Origin: UBA3941 sp002385665
GTDB taxonomy: Bacteria; Bacillota; Clostridia; Caldicoprobacterales; UBA3941
Direction: 5' to 3'
Length of the DNA stretch: 64,000 nucleotides
NCBI GenBank assembly: GCA_050949255.1
Contig: JBMNFJ010000013.1
Location: 1 to 64,000 of the forward strand
Shown: positions 33,152 to 42,962 of the stretch, in pieces
Layout of the letters: every line of letters starts with the position of its first letter
Numbering within the stretch: the stretch's first letter is position 1
Program-made: the position numbers and the translations under genes
Notes under the pieces: generated by a model
What the model was told of the DNA's origin: nothing
Database searches by the model: none
The model's input: the letters and a program-made list of their open reading frames with translations, nothing else

Positions 33152-34828
33152 ATGAATAAGAAATACGCCATTGGGGTAGATTTTGGTACCCAATCGGGAA
33201 GAGCTGTGCTGGTAGAGATAGGGACGGGTAAAGAGATCGCAACAGCCATCAAGGTGTATCCCCATGGAGTGATGGACGAGTATCTGCCCGACGGGGTTAC
33301 CCGTTTAGAGCCGGACTTTGCCTTACAACACCCTCAGGATTACCTGGATGTACTCAGCGAAACCATACCTGCCGTCCTGGAGGAATCGAAGGTTTCTGCC
33401 CATGATGTAATTGGGGTAGGCATCGATTTTACAGCATGCACCATGTTGCCCATAGATAAGGACGGAACACCTCTGTGTATGTACGACGAATATAAAACCA
33501 ATCCCCATGCTTACATAAAGCTATGGAAACATCATGCCGCTCAGGACGAAGCCAATAAGTTAAATGAAATCGCTACAGAGCGCGGGGAAGACTTTTTGGC
33601 CCGCTATGGTGGCAAGATATCCTCGGAATGGCTTATTCCAAAAATCTGGCAGATATTGGACGAGGCTCCTGAAATCTATGAAAGAGCATATAAGTTTATA
33701 GAGGCAGCTGATTGGATTGTCATGCAGCTCACCGGAGAAGAAAAGAGGAGCAGCTGTACTGCAGGTTATAAGGCTCTTTGGCATAAGCAAAAGGGCTATC
33801 CCAGTAACGAATTTTTTAAGGCCTTGGATCCCAGGCTGGAGAATGTAGTAGATGAGAAGCTCAGCAGGGATATATATCCCATAGGGTCAAAGGCAGGGGA
33901 GATAACGGAAGATGCAGCCCGGCTTACCGGTTTGAATCCGGGAACCGCTGTAGCGGTAGCCAATGTGGATGCTCATGTAACCATGCCCGCTGTAGGGATT
34001 GTTGATGAGGGTAAAATGCTTATGATTATAGGGACCTCTACATGTCATCTGCTCCTTAGCAAGGAAGAAAAAATGGTTCCCGGCATGTGTGGAGTTGTAG
34101 AGGACGGAATAATGCCCGGATATTTTGGATATGAAGCAGGTCAATCCTGTGTTGGCGATCATTTTGAGTGGTTTATAAACAATTGCTTGCCTGGGGACTA
34201 CTACAAGGAAGCAGAAGACAAGGGTATTAACATCCACGATCTATTGAGTGAAAAGGCAAGTAAATTAGCGGTTGGGGAAAGTGGGCTTGTAGCCCTTGAC
34301 TGGTGGAACGGCAACAGATCGGTATTGGTTGACGTAGACCTGACCGGCCTTATCGTTGGATGCACTCTGCTAACCAAGCCCGAAGAAATATACAGGGCTC
34401 TGATTGAGGCAACTGCTTACGGAACCCGGATGATAATCGATACCTTTGAAGAGAGCGGAGTTCCAATCAGCGAACTCTACGCTGCAGGTGGAATAGCTGA
34501 AAAGAATCCCTTCCTCATGCAGATATATTCAGATGTGACCAATAGGGAGATTAGGATTTCTGCTTCGGCTCAGGCTCCGGCACTGGGATCGGCCATGTTT
34601 GGTGCCGTGGCTGCAGGCAAGGAGAGGGGCGGATATGATTCCATCGTCGAGGCTGCCCAGGATATGGCCAGGTTAAAGGATGTAGTATACAGACCTATAT
34701 CCACCAACGTAGAGGCATACAATAGGCTGTATGAAGAATACAAGGTACTCCATGATTACTTCGGAAGAGGCGCAAACGATGTAATGAAGCGTCTTAAGGA
34801 TATTCGCAGAGAAGCTACCAACAAGTAA
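33152..34828 (+). CDS. araB: L-ribulokinase
   Basis: A 558-aa FGGY-family sugar kinase that phosphorylates L-ribulose. It begins KKYAIGVDFGTQSGRAVLVE (phosphate loop) and contains GIGVDFTACTMLP-like DFTACT (about 93), DEYKTNPHAY, and the ATP-site segment ELYAAGGIAEKNP (about 445). This length and the SGR variant are typical of AraB and differ from xylulokinase. ATG 33152 has AGGAGG 9 nt upstream; ATG 33146 is too close to it. It is first in an operon with the two glycan enzymes that follow. Confidence 0.92.
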   Translation: MNKKYAIGVDFGTQSGRAVLVEIGTGKEIATAIKVYPHGVMDEYLPDGVTRLEPDFALQHPQDYLDVLSETIPAVLEESKVSAHDVIGVGIDFTACTMLPIDKDGTPLCMYDEYKTNPHAYIKLWKHHAAQDEANKLNEIATERGEDFLARYGGKISSEWLIPKIWQILDEAPEIYERAYKFIEAADWIVMQLTGEEKRSSCTAGYKALWHKQKGYPSNEFFKALDPRLENVVDEKLSRDIYPIGSKAGEITEDAARLTGLNPGTAVAVANVDAHVTMPAVGIVDEGKMLMIIGTSTCHLLLSKEEKMVPGMCGVVEDGIMPGYFGYEAGQSCVGDHFEWFINNCLPGDYYKEAEDKGINIHDLLSEKASKLAVGESGLVALDWWNGNRSVLVDVDLTGLIVGCTLLTKPEEIYRALIEATAYGTRMIIDTFEESGVPISELYAAGGIAEKNPFLMQIYSDVTNREIRISASAQAPALGSAMFGAVAAGKERGGYDSIVEAAQDMARLKDVVYRPISTNVEAYNRLYEEYKVLHDYFGRGANDVMKRLKDIRREATNK

Positions 34829-34845
34829 AAGGAGGATATATTAAT

Positions 34846-35934
34846 ATGACTAAGTTTAATGGACTAGGGATGAACATGGGCAACCTTTGGAGGCTTTCCG
34901 ATGCCAAGACCCGGTCGATAAGCCCCGAAAACTTTGATGGTGCCAAAGGTAAGGGCGGTATGGCAACCCTTGAGGAGGGGAGCGCACGCTGGGCTGCCAG
35001 GGAATTGGGACAGGGTTGGAAGGTAAACCCATATATCATCATTCAGCCGGGAGAGATATTTACCATTGCAGACATTGAGGGGCCGGGTGCTATCCAGCAC
35101 ATATGGATGACACCTACCGGCAACTGGAGGAACACCATAATGCGAATATATTGGGACGGCTTGGAGCACCCGTCGGTGGAATGCCCCGTTGGGGACTTCT
35201 TTGCTTGTGGATGGGGCGAATATGCTCAGGTTTCCTCTCTTGCAGTTTGCGTTAATCCTGGCAGTGCCTTTAACTGCTACTGGGAGATGCCCTTTAAGAA
35301 GCATGCCAAGATTACCATGGAAAACCGTGATGATGAACCTATGACTCTCTATTATCAGATCGATTATACCCTGACGCAGGTACCTGATGATATAGGTTAT
35401 TTCCATGCACAGTTCAGAAGGACCAATCCCCTTCCCTATAAGGAGGTATACACCATAGTGGATGGTATCGAGGGCAAGGGCCAATATGTCGGTACCTATA
35501 TGGCCTGGGGAGTCAACAACAGCGGATGGTGGGGAGAAGGGGAGATAAAGTTCTATATGGACGGAGACAAGGAGTTTCCCACCATTTGCGGAACAGGGAC
35601 AGAGGATTATTTCTGTGGATCCTACAATTTTGAAAATAAGAAAACAAATCAATACCAGGAATTTACTACGCCCTACTCGGGATTACCCCAGGTAATCAGG
35701 CCTGACGGGCTATACAGGTCACAGACCAGATTTGGTATGTATAGATGGCATATAAGCGATCCTATAAGGTTCGAATCGGATCTAAGGGTGACCATCCAGG
35801 CCCTGGGTTGGCGCAAGGATAGAAGATACCTGCCCCTACAGGATGATATCGCCTCGGTGGCCTATTGGTATCAAACCCTTCCTGGTAAGAAATTCCCTCA
35901 ACTTCCGGACCGGGATTATCTGGAGATCATTTAA
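34846..35934 (+). CDS. GH172-family (DUF2961) glycoside hydrolase
   Basis: A 362-aa DUF2961 protein, a family now classed as GH172 with activities on D-arabinofuranosides and fructofuranosides. The family core is visible: EGPGAIQHIWMT, NCYWEMPFKKHAKITMEN, YYQIDYT, GTGTEDYFCGSYNF (about 249) and the C-terminal FGMYRWHISDPIRF. No signal peptide is present, so it acts inside the cell on imported oligosaccharides. It starts 17 nt after araB with AAAGGAGG. The neighbourhood points to arabinose-containing substrates; the exact linkage cannot be read. Confidence 0.88.
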   Translation: MTKFNGLGMNMGNLWRLSDAKTRSISPENFDGAKGKGGMATLEEGSARWAARELGQGWKVNPYIIIQPGEIFTIADIEGPGAIQHIWMTPTGNWRNTIMRIYWDGLEHPSVECPVGDFFACGWGEYAQVSSLAVCVNPGSAFNCYWEMPFKKHAKITMENRDDEPMTLYYQIDYTLTQVPDDIGYFHAQFRRTNPLPYKEVYTIVDGIEGKGQYVGTYMAWGVNNSGWWGEGEIKFYMDGDKEFPTICGTGTEDYFCGSYNFENKKTNQYQEFTTPYSGLPQVIRPDGLYRSQTRFGMYRWHISDPIRFESDLRVTIQALGWRKDRRYLPLQDDIASVAYWYQTLPGKKFPQLPDRDYLEII

Positions 35935-36005
35935 GGTATCAACCATAAGTACTGTGCATTAACTTATTCCATAGATGAATCAGTCTTGAAAACGGAGGTT
36001 TTAAG

Positions 36006-38444
36006 ATGAATAATGAAGTTTATACCAAGGAGCAGCTATATTCGATGGGCCCCCAGCGGACATTTAATAATGACGCACGGGAAGCTGCTTTTTTGTTAGG
36101 TGGAATCGGTACCGGTAATATATCCGTAGGTGCCCGGGGAGAATTGAGGGACTGGGAGATCTTCAACAGTCCCGGGAAAGGGAATTATCTACCTTATACC
36201 TTCTTTGCCATAAGGGCGGAAAAGGAAGGGGAAAAACCCGTCGCAAAGGTATTGGAATCAGAGATACAGCCCCCGTATTCAAAATCACATGGGTTCCTAT
36301 CCGGTGAGATGGCAGGGCTTCCCCGCTTAAGGTCATCCAGGATGAGGGGTGAGTATCCCTTTGTCTGGGTTGATTTTGAGGACAGCACTTTACCGGTGGA
36401 TGTCTCCATGGAGGCTTTTACCCCTTTTATACCCTTAAACTCCAATGACTCGGGTATACCCGGCGCTATTATCAGGTACAAGGTTAAAAACACTTCAGAT
36501 AAGCCCGTTAAGGTATCCGTCATAGGATCATTAGCCAATGCCGTGGGTCATAGGGGCTTTGCCTTGTACGGCAATTTGCAGGGCAACCCCCAATCCCTTA
36601 ACGAGTACAGGGATGAAGATGGAGTAAGGGGATTATACTATTATACCGACCTGGAAGAATCCTCCCTTGAATACGGCAGTATGGGTCTAATGACCAGGGA
36701 TAGCTCTGTTACCTACAAGACCTATTGGTTAAGTGGCGGATGGTGTGACGGAATTCATGATCTATGGGACGACTTCTGCGATGACGGGCTGCTGGAAAAG
36801 GAATCCGTCTATGAAGGGGTCAAAAGTGAGATGGGAGAATCCAATCTAAAGGTAGGTTCCATGGGTATGTACGAAACTCTGGAACCTGACCAGGAGAGAG
36901 TATTCGAATTTATCATTAGCTGGTTTTTCCCAAATAGGATAAAGGCATGGGATACGGACAGCTGTTGCTGTGCAGCTGGGGGATGCGAGACCGTAAAAAA
37001 TTACTATGCCACCTTGTTTGATGATGCCTGGCATGCAGGAAGATATCTATTAGAGAATCTCGACAGGCTGGAAGGGAAATCCAGGGATTTTCATAGGGCA
37101 TTGTTTGGCAGCACCTTGCCTGACTACGTCATCGATGCGATTGCCAGCAACATCACGGTGTGCAGGAGCACCACCTGTTTCAGGATAGAGGACGGCACAT
37201 TCCTGGGATGGGAGGGGACCTTTGATCAAAGGGGTTGCTGCGAAGGAAGCTGTACCCACGTATGGAACTATGCCCAGACCCTCGCCTTCCTGTTCCCGGA
37301 TCTGGAGCAGTCCATGAGAAAGGTAGAATTCAATCTCGAGACCGACGAGAACGGGAAGATGTCCTTTAGAACCAGACGTGTTTTTGGCAAGGAACCCTGG
37401 GATTTCCTGCCGGCTACGGATGGCCAGATGGGAACCATTATACGGCTCTACAGGGAATGGAAGATCAGCGGTGATGACGAACTAATAAAAACCGTATGGG
37501 AAAAGGCAAGCAAGGCTTTGGATTTTGCCTTCGAATATTGGGATTCGGACGGAGATTTTGTGCTGGACAGTCAGCAGCATAACACCTACGATATCGAATT
37601 CTATGGGCCTAATTCTTTGACCAACTCCATGTTCTTTGCCGCACTAAAGGCCGGAGCCGAGATAGCGGATTACCTGGGAGACGAACAACATGCCGCCAAG
37701 TATAGGGAGGCCCTTGAGAAGGGTAGCAAGAGGATGGACGAGCTCCTTTGGGGCGGAGAGTACTATATACAGGAGATTGATGATGTTAACAAGTACCGCT
37801 ATCAATACGGTAAAGGATGTCTTTCGGATCAGATCTTAGGGCAGCTGCTGGCCCATGTTGCAGGTCTTGGATATATCCTTCCGGAAGAACATGTGAGAAG
37901 AGCGGTGAAATCCATATTTGATTACAATTTTAGGGCCGATTTCAGGGACCATCACAATGTACAGCGTACATATGTCCTTAACGACGAAAAGGGATTGCTG
38001 TTATGCTCCTGGCCAAATGGTGGCAGACCAAAACTTCCCTTTGTATACGCCGATGAGGTGTGGACCGGAATCGAATACCATGTGGCAGCCCACCTGATAT
38101 ATGAAGGCTTTGTCGATGAGGGGCTAACCATAGTAAGGGCGGTTCGTGAGCGGCACGACGGCTACCGCCGGAATCCCTGGAACGAAGTGGAATGCGGTCA
38201 CCATTATGCAAGGTCCATGGCCAGCTGGGCCCTGCTAACAGCCCTCAGCGGGTTTAAGTACGATATGGTGGAAGGAACAATGAGCTTTAAACCGGCGATC
38301 AATTCGGAAGATTTTAAGACCTTCTGGAGTACCGGAAAGGGTTGGGGTATATATACCCAGAAGAAGGATCCCGAGACCGGAGAAATGGTATGGGATATAG
38401 AGGTACTCTATGGTAGCCTGGAAGGCGTCAGCGTAAACGAATAG
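36006..38444 (+). CDS. GH116-family glycoside hydrolase
   Basis: An 812-aa enzyme. It has an N-terminal beta-sandwich (GBA2_N type, about 25-330, starting with FLLGGIGTGNISVGARGELR) and a C-terminal (alpha/alpha)6 catalytic part (DUF608, about 380-800) with CTHVWNYAQTLAFLFP, NTYDIEFYGPNSL and WTGIEYHVAAHLI. GH116 enzymes are beta-glucosidases, beta-xylosidases or beta-glucosylceramidases. No signal peptide is seen. It follows the GH172 gene by about 70 nt behind AACGGAGG and ends at a terminator, so it is the last gene of the araB operon. Confidence 0.9.
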   Translation: MNNEVYTKEQLYSMGPQRTFNNDAREAAFLLGGIGTGNISVGARGELRDWEIFNSPGKGNYLPYTFFAIRAEKEGEKPVAKVLESEIQPPYSKSHGFLSGEMAGLPRLRSSRMRGEYPFVWVDFEDSTLPVDVSMEAFTPFIPLNSNDSGIPGAIIRYKVKNTSDKPVKVSVIGSLANAVGHRGFALYGNLQGNPQSLNEYRDEDGVRGLYYYTDLEESSLEYGSMGLMTRDSSVTYKTYWLSGGWCDGIHDLWDDFCDDGLLEKESVYEGVKSEMGESNLKVGSMGMYETLEPDQERVFEFIISWFFPNRIKAWDTDSCCCAAGGCETVKNYYATLFDDAWHAGRYLLENLDRLEGKSRDFHRALFGSTLPDYVIDAIASNITVCRSTTCFRIEDGTFLGWEGTFDQRGCCEGSCTHVWNYAQTLAFLFPDLEQSMRKVEFNLETDENGKMSFRTRRVFGKEPWDFLPATDGQMGTIIRLYREWKISGDDELIKTVWEKASKALDFAFEYWDSDGDFVLDSQQHNTYDIEFYGPNSLTNSMFFAALKAGAEIADYLGDEQHAAKYREALEKGSKRMDELLWGGEYYIQEIDDVNKYRYQYGKGCLSDQILGQLLAHVAGLGYILPEEHVRRAVKSIFDYNFRADFRDHHNVQRTYVLNDEKGLLLCSWPNGGRPKLPFVYADEVWTGIEYHVAAHLIYEGFVDEGLTIVRAVRERHDGYRRNPWNEVECGHHYARSMASWALLTALSGFKYDMVEGTMSFKPAINSEDFKTFWSTGKGWGIYTQKKDPETGEMVWDIEVLYGSLEGVSVNE

Positions 38445-38470
38445 ACCTGTAAAAACTAAAGGGAAAAAGC

Positions 38471-38513
38471 AAAGATAGCTGCCCGGGAAGGGTCCTATGG
38501 CAGCTATCTTTCT
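38471..38513 (+). terminator. Terminator of the araB-GH172-GH116 operon
   Basis: A 13-bp perfect stem AAAGATAGCTGCC (38471-38483) / GGCAGCTATCTTT (38499-38511). The following T run is short (TCTGTGTT). Confidence 0.8.
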
Positions 38514-38836
38514 GTGTTATGTTCACTTAAGATAAAGGATATTTAAAGTGCTAATTTATTAGTCTACTGCCTGATAAAGATAATGAGCTATTGATAAGCC
38601 TTAGTTTTCTCCAAATTGATGTCGGAAGAGAGAAGTTTCAAAAAATACATTTTCATTAATACTTGCTATATAAAAACTGCAATAGGCTTTTTTGAAACTT
38701 TATTGATGACGTTACTCTTAAGATGTTAAGTAGCGGTCAATAGCCATTAATGACAAATGTCTGACTAGTAAAAAGTTTAGTAATTAAGTAGAGGATTTTG
38801 TACCTATAATAATGATACATTCGTAGAGGTGACAGC
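38514..38836 (+). promoter_or_regulatory. Leader and promoter region of the corrinoid cluster
   Basis: No gene is present. A TATAAT box (38805-38810) lies 27 nt before the next start, with no good -35. An interrupted dyad GTTTCAAAAAA (38635-38645) / TTTTTTGAAAC (38688-38698) is visible and could be a weak operator or RNA structure. Confidence 0.45.
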
Positions 38837-40903
38837 GTGAAATTAGGATTGGGAATAGACACAGGGGGCACCTATACCGATGGTGTAATCTATGATTTTA
38901 ACAGGAGTAGAGTGATAAAGGGCGCCAAGGCCGTAACCATCAAAGAGGATTTAAAACTGGGCATTATGGCTGTTCTGGATCAGATGCCCAGGGATCTGTT
39001 GGAAAGGGTGGGCATGGTATCCTTATCCACCACCCTGGCAACCAACGCCTGTGTAGAGGATAAGGGTAGCAGGGCAAAGCTTATCTTAATAGGTTGCGAT
39101 AGGGATGTGGTGGCTAAGAATGGATCCCAATACGGTTTACCAGCTATAGACGATATTATATTCCTTGCAGGTGGGCACGATTCTCGAGGAGAGGTTATAG
39201 CAGAACCGGATTGGGATGAGCTAATGGGAAGGATAAAAAGACTTACAGGAAAGGTCGATGCCTTTGCTGTGGTGCAGATGTGGGGCATCCGAAATCCTGA
39301 ATTTGAGCAAAAGGCAAAATCCCTTATAGGCGAGGCGACGGGATTACCGGTGGTATGTGGACATGAGCTGTCCAGCCAGCTAAATTTTCTGAAGCGGGGG
39401 GCCACTGCACTGTTAAATGCCAGGTTGATTCCACTGATTGACGAATTTATAGATGCGGTAAAGGTTGCCCTGAAGGAAAGGGGCATAAGTGCGCCATTGG
39501 CTATAGTATGCGGGGACGGAAGCATAATGTCCGAAGAATTTGTAAAGGAAAGACCCGTGGAAACCTTGCTTTCCGGTCCGGCTGCCAGCGTTATTGGCGG
39601 GGTTAATATAAGCGGAAAGCAAAATTGTATAGTTGTTGATATGGGCGGTACTACCAGTGACCTGGCCATAATAAAGGACGGAAGACCGCTTCTGAGCCAG
39701 GAGGGGGCAAAGGTAGGTAACTTTAATACCGCTGTAAGATCCGTGGATATTACAACCATGGGAATGGGTGGGGATAGCCTTATAGACTTTGACTCCAGGG
39801 ATAAACTGGTTATAGGACCCAGAAGAGCCGCTCCCCTATCCTGGCTGGCATGGAAATGGCCGGAGGCTTTAGAGCAAATAAGCCTATTACACAGCAATAA
39901 TAGAATTCATACCAGATCCCTATGCCAATTTTTCTACAGGGTGTGGGATTTACCGGAGGACGGTGATTTTACTTCGGAGGAGAGGGCTATAGTAGAGGTA
40001 CTTAAGGGGGGGCCCTTGAGCCTTGAAAGACTGGCAGAGGCGGTAGGAGATTCCATCTACACCCTAAAGCTTGATAGATTGGAACAGTTAGGTATAATAA
40101 TGAGAAGCGGGCTTACCCCTACGGACATCATGCACATTACAGGTGATTTCACCGGCTGGGATACAAGGGCTGCCCGTCTGGGTGCAGAGATCCTAGCCAG
40201 GCGTCTGGGGATGAGCTTAGATGAGCTTACCCATGAAGTCAATACTATGATAAAATCCCAGCTATATCTTAGTGTAGTCAAGGAGCTTATGAGAAGGGGA
40301 AATTTGGAGAAGACTCCGACCATTTTGGATGAGGGAATAAGCCCGGAATTGGAAAAGGTGCTCCTTTTAGGATTTAAGGGGACCCGTAGGGATAGCAATC
40401 CATATATATCTTTGGATCTATCCACAGATTTTTCATTGGTGGGAATAGGAGCCCCCATACATGTATACCTGCCCGATGTAGCAGCATCTCTCAATACCGA
40501 ATGTATTATTGAGAGACATGCCCCAATAGCCAATGCTATCGGCGCTATCACAGGTAGTATCTCCGTCGAGGAGAGTGTAATAATAAAGCCCAGGTATGCT
40601 ATGACAGGGGTAGGTATCTACGATTGTTATTCTACAAGAAAGAAAATGCAATTTGAGGATTATGAAAAGGCTAAGGAATGGGCTCAGGAGGAGGCCATGG
40701 CCATGGCTAGGGATCTTGTCATAGCAAAGGGAGCCGCTTTTTACGATATATTTGTAGAATTCAAAGAGCATAATACAGAGATAAATGTTTATCCATCCGA
40801 TATGCCAGGCCAGGAGAGCCAAAATCAATCGGGCATAACCAGGGAAATATTATTGGAAACCGTAGTAACAGCCAGAGCTATAGGCGGTTTAAAATGGGAG
40901 TAG
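38837..40903 (+). CDS. Hydantoinase/oxoprolinase (HyuA-like) family protein
   Basis: A 688-aa ASKHA-fold protein. The N-terminal phosphate loop is LGIDTGGTYTDGV and the second is VVDMGGTTSDLAI (about 268); LLSGPAASVIGG is near 244. Characterised relatives are ATP-dependent hydantoinases and oxoprolinases. This subfamily is often found with corrinoid methyltransfer genes and its substrate is unknown. About residues 375-425 (SEERAIVEVLKGGPLSLERL ... LDRLEQLGIIMRSGLTPTD) look like an inserted winged helix. The start is GTG 38837 with GAGGTG upstream. The RACo-like gene follows after 16 nt. Confidence 0.85.
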   Translation: MKLGLGIDTGGTYTDGVIYDFNRSRVIKGAKAVTIKEDLKLGIMAVLDQMPRDLLERVGMVSLSTTLATNACVEDKGSRAKLILIGCDRDVVAKNGSQYGLPAIDDIIFLAGGHDSRGEVIAEPDWDELMGRIKRLTGKVDAFAVVQMWGIRNPEFEQKAKSLIGEATGLPVVCGHELSSQLNFLKRGATALLNARLIPLIDEFIDAVKVALKERGISAPLAIVCGDGSIMSEEFVKERPVETLLSGPAASVIGGVNISGKQNCIVVDMGGTTSDLAIIKDGRPLLSQEGAKVGNFNTAVRSVDITTMGMGGDSLIDFDSRDKLVIGPRRAAPLSWLAWKWPEALEQISLLHSNNRIHTRSLCQFFYRVWDLPEDGDFTSEERAIVEVLKGGPLSLERLAEAVGDSIYTLKLDRLEQLGIIMRSGLTPTDIMHITGDFTGWDTRAARLGAEILARRLGMSLDELTHEVNTMIKSQLYLSVVKELMRRGNLEKTPTILDEGISPELEKVLLLGFKGTRRDSNPYISLDLSTDFSLVGIGAPIHVYLPDVAASLNTECIIERHAPIANAIGAITGSISVEESVIIKPRYAMTGVGIYDCYSTRKKMQFEDYEKAKEWAQEEAMAMARDLVIAKGAAFYDIFVEFKEHNTEINVYPSDMPGQESQNQSGITREILLETVVTARAIGGLKWE

Positions 40904-40919
40904 ACGGAAAGGCGGGGTA

Positions 40920-42773
40920 GTGATGGATGGGGGTAAGTGTACCGTAACGGTCATATCCCATGGAAGAGGAGAGAACTTGATCTGTTCAAAGGGCAGTACC
41001 CTAATGGATGTTTTTCATAAGGGAAATATCTATATTGATGCTCCCTGTGGGGGAAAGGGTATCTGTGGAAAATGCAAGGTTTTGATAATAAGAGGACAGG
41101 TTTCGGAGATCAGTCAGGATGAGTCCAGATACTTATCCGACAAGGAAAGGGCTGAGGGATATCGGTTAGCCTGTTTGACCAAGGTATTTGGAGATGTGGA
41201 GGTAGCCATAAAAAGCTATATAGAGGGAGCCCAGATCATGTCCTCGGGTATAGAATACTCCGTGGATATCTCACCCCGGATTAATAAGAGGTTTGTCCAA
41301 TTGGATCTGCCTACTGTGGAGGACCAAAGGGATGACCTAAAAAGGCTGACGGCTGCCGTAGGAATGGGAGAGGCACCGGACATCCCCATTCAGCTAATGA
41401 GGGAACTTCCCGGGCTTATCAGGGATTCAGATTATAAGGTGACCCTTGTCTATGATGGAAACAGTGTAATCAGTGTGGAAAGGGGAGACACCACAGACCA
41501 TCTATATGGTGTGGCAATAGATATAGGGACCACCACTGTGGTCTGTTACCTTATGGACCTGAAAACCGGACGCCAGGTGGATACAATTTCGGGACTCAAC
41601 GCCCAAAGACCCTTTGGCGGGGATGTAATTTCCAGAATTCAATATGCTATGGAAAATGAAGACGGGCTTGCCAGATTAAGAAGGGGTATAGTAGATCAAA
41701 TCTCAGAGTTAATCAGGGAGTTGGCTTATAGAAACAATATTCCCCTTGACTATATCTACAATGTGGTTGTAGCCGGGAATACCATTATGGGGCATTTCTT
41801 TATGGGAGTCACCCCCCAACATATTGCATCCACCCCATTTACACCGGCCCTTACCCAGGGGGTAATCTATCCGGCCCATGAACTGGGCTTAAAACTGGGG
41901 AGAGCTGCCAGAGTATTTATGCTCCCCCATATATCCGGATATGTTGGCGGAGACGTGGTTGCGGGAATCCTTGCATCGGGTTTGGATAGGGGGAATGATC
42001 TAAGCCTGATCATAGATATCGGAACCAATGGTGAGATCGTATTGGGGAACAGCGAAAGAATGGTATGCTGTTCTACCGCTGCTGGGCCGGCCTTTGAGGG
42101 AGCTAACATCCGCCATGGAATGGGCGGAATAAGGGGGGCCATAAACACGGTCAGGCTGGATAACGGTGAACTTAAGTATACCACTATTGGGGATGAGGCG
42201 CCTATAGGCATCTGCGGTTCGGGAATAGTCGATGCCCTGGCATCCCTGTTGGATGCGGGTCTTGTGGATGAAACCGGTAGATTGCTGGAAGAGGACGAGA
42301 TAGAATCCGACCTTGGAAGAGGCCTATCCCATAGGCTGGTAGAGTTAGACGGACAGGGGGCTTTCCTATTAGTTGATGCCAAATCCAGTTCTACAGAGGA
42401 TTCTATCCTTATAACCCAAAAGGATATTAGGGAGATCCAACTGGCTAAAGCTGCTATTGCAGCCGGTATAAAGGTGCTTATCCAAAGGATGGGCAAAAAA
42501 GTGGAGGATGTCACCAGGCTATACCTGGCGGGAGGATTTGGAAGCTATATTGATAAGAGAAATGCCGCCAGAATAGGCCTTATACCTCAGGAGCTACAAG
42601 ATCGGATTATCCCTATAGGTAACGGGGCCGGAACAGGGGCTATGCTATCTCTATTATCCGCCGAAGAATTTGTGCGTGCTGATCATATTAGAGGTATGAC
42701 GGAGTATGTGGAACTATCCTCTACCTTAGAGTTCCAGGATGAATATGTAAATGGAATGTATTTTAGCCCATAG
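40920..42773 (+). CDS. RACo-type corrinoid activation protein (2Fe-2S plus ASKHA)
   Basis: A 617-aa protein. The N-terminal 2Fe-2S domain has the ligands in CGGKGICGKC (about residues 41-50) and a fourth Cys at about 82 (RLACLT). A linker domain (about 105-190) is followed by an ASKHA ATPase part (DUF4445): VAIDIGTTTVVCYLMD (about 198), LIIDIGTNGEIVLG (about 363), GSGIVDALAS and LAGGFGSYIDKRNA. RACo proteins use ATP to reduce inactive Co(II) corrinoid to Co(I). The corrinoid protein it would serve is encoded at 44288. It is probably co-transcribed with the HyuA-like gene. Confidence 0.9.
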   Translation: MMDGGKCTVTVISHGRGENLICSKGSTLMDVFHKGNIYIDAPCGGKGICGKCKVLIIRGQVSEISQDESRYLSDKERAEGYRLACLTKVFGDVEVAIKSYIEGAQIMSSGIEYSVDISPRINKRFVQLDLPTVEDQRDDLKRLTAAVGMGEAPDIPIQLMRELPGLIRDSDYKVTLVYDGNSVISVERGDTTDHLYGVAIDIGTTTVVCYLMDLKTGRQVDTISGLNAQRPFGGDVISRIQYAMENEDGLARLRRGIVDQISELIRELAYRNNIPLDYIYNVVVAGNTIMGHFFMGVTPQHIASTPFTPALTQGVIYPAHELGLKLGRAARVFMLPHISGYVGGDVVAGILASGLDRGNDLSLIIDIGTNGEIVLGNSERMVCCSTAAGPAFEGANIRHGMGGIRGAINTVRLDNGELKYTTIGDEAPIGICGSGIVDALASLLDAGLVDETGRLLEEDEIESDLGRGLSHRLVELDGQGAFLLVDAKSSSTEDSILITQKDIREIQLAKAAIAAGIKVLIQRMGKKVEDVTRLYLAGGFGSYIDKRNAARIGLIPQELQDRIIPIGNGAGTGAMLSLLSAEEFVRADHIRGMTEYVELSSTLEFQDEYVNGMYFSP

Positions 42774-42880
42774 AATTGGTCTCTGGGACAAAGTGATAAA
42801 ATACAAAATATATTAAGATTCTCCAATACCCAGGGGAGAAAAGCATGATATCATGAAATTGATACTGCCCACATCGTCTA

Positions 42881-42909
42881 TTTACTTATATTAGGAAATC
42901 CAATATAAT
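42881..42909 (+). promoter_or_regulatory. Probable promoter of the PocR-AraC regulator
   Basis: TTTACT (42881-42886) and TATAAT (42904-42909), spaced 17 nt, about 54 nt before ATG 42963. Confidence 0.6.
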
Positions 42910-42962
42910 AGGGTTGTCTGATAATTTTAATAGGCTTTTAGATACGCGGAGAGTGTGATACC

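Noticed and set aside
34864..35652. A 262-codon minus-strand frame
   Set aside because: Antisense shadow of the GH172 gene with no recognisable domain.
38980..39897. A 305-codon minus-strand frame
   Set aside because: Antisense to the HyuA-like gene, with no ribosome site and low-complexity Ser/Pro-rich translation.
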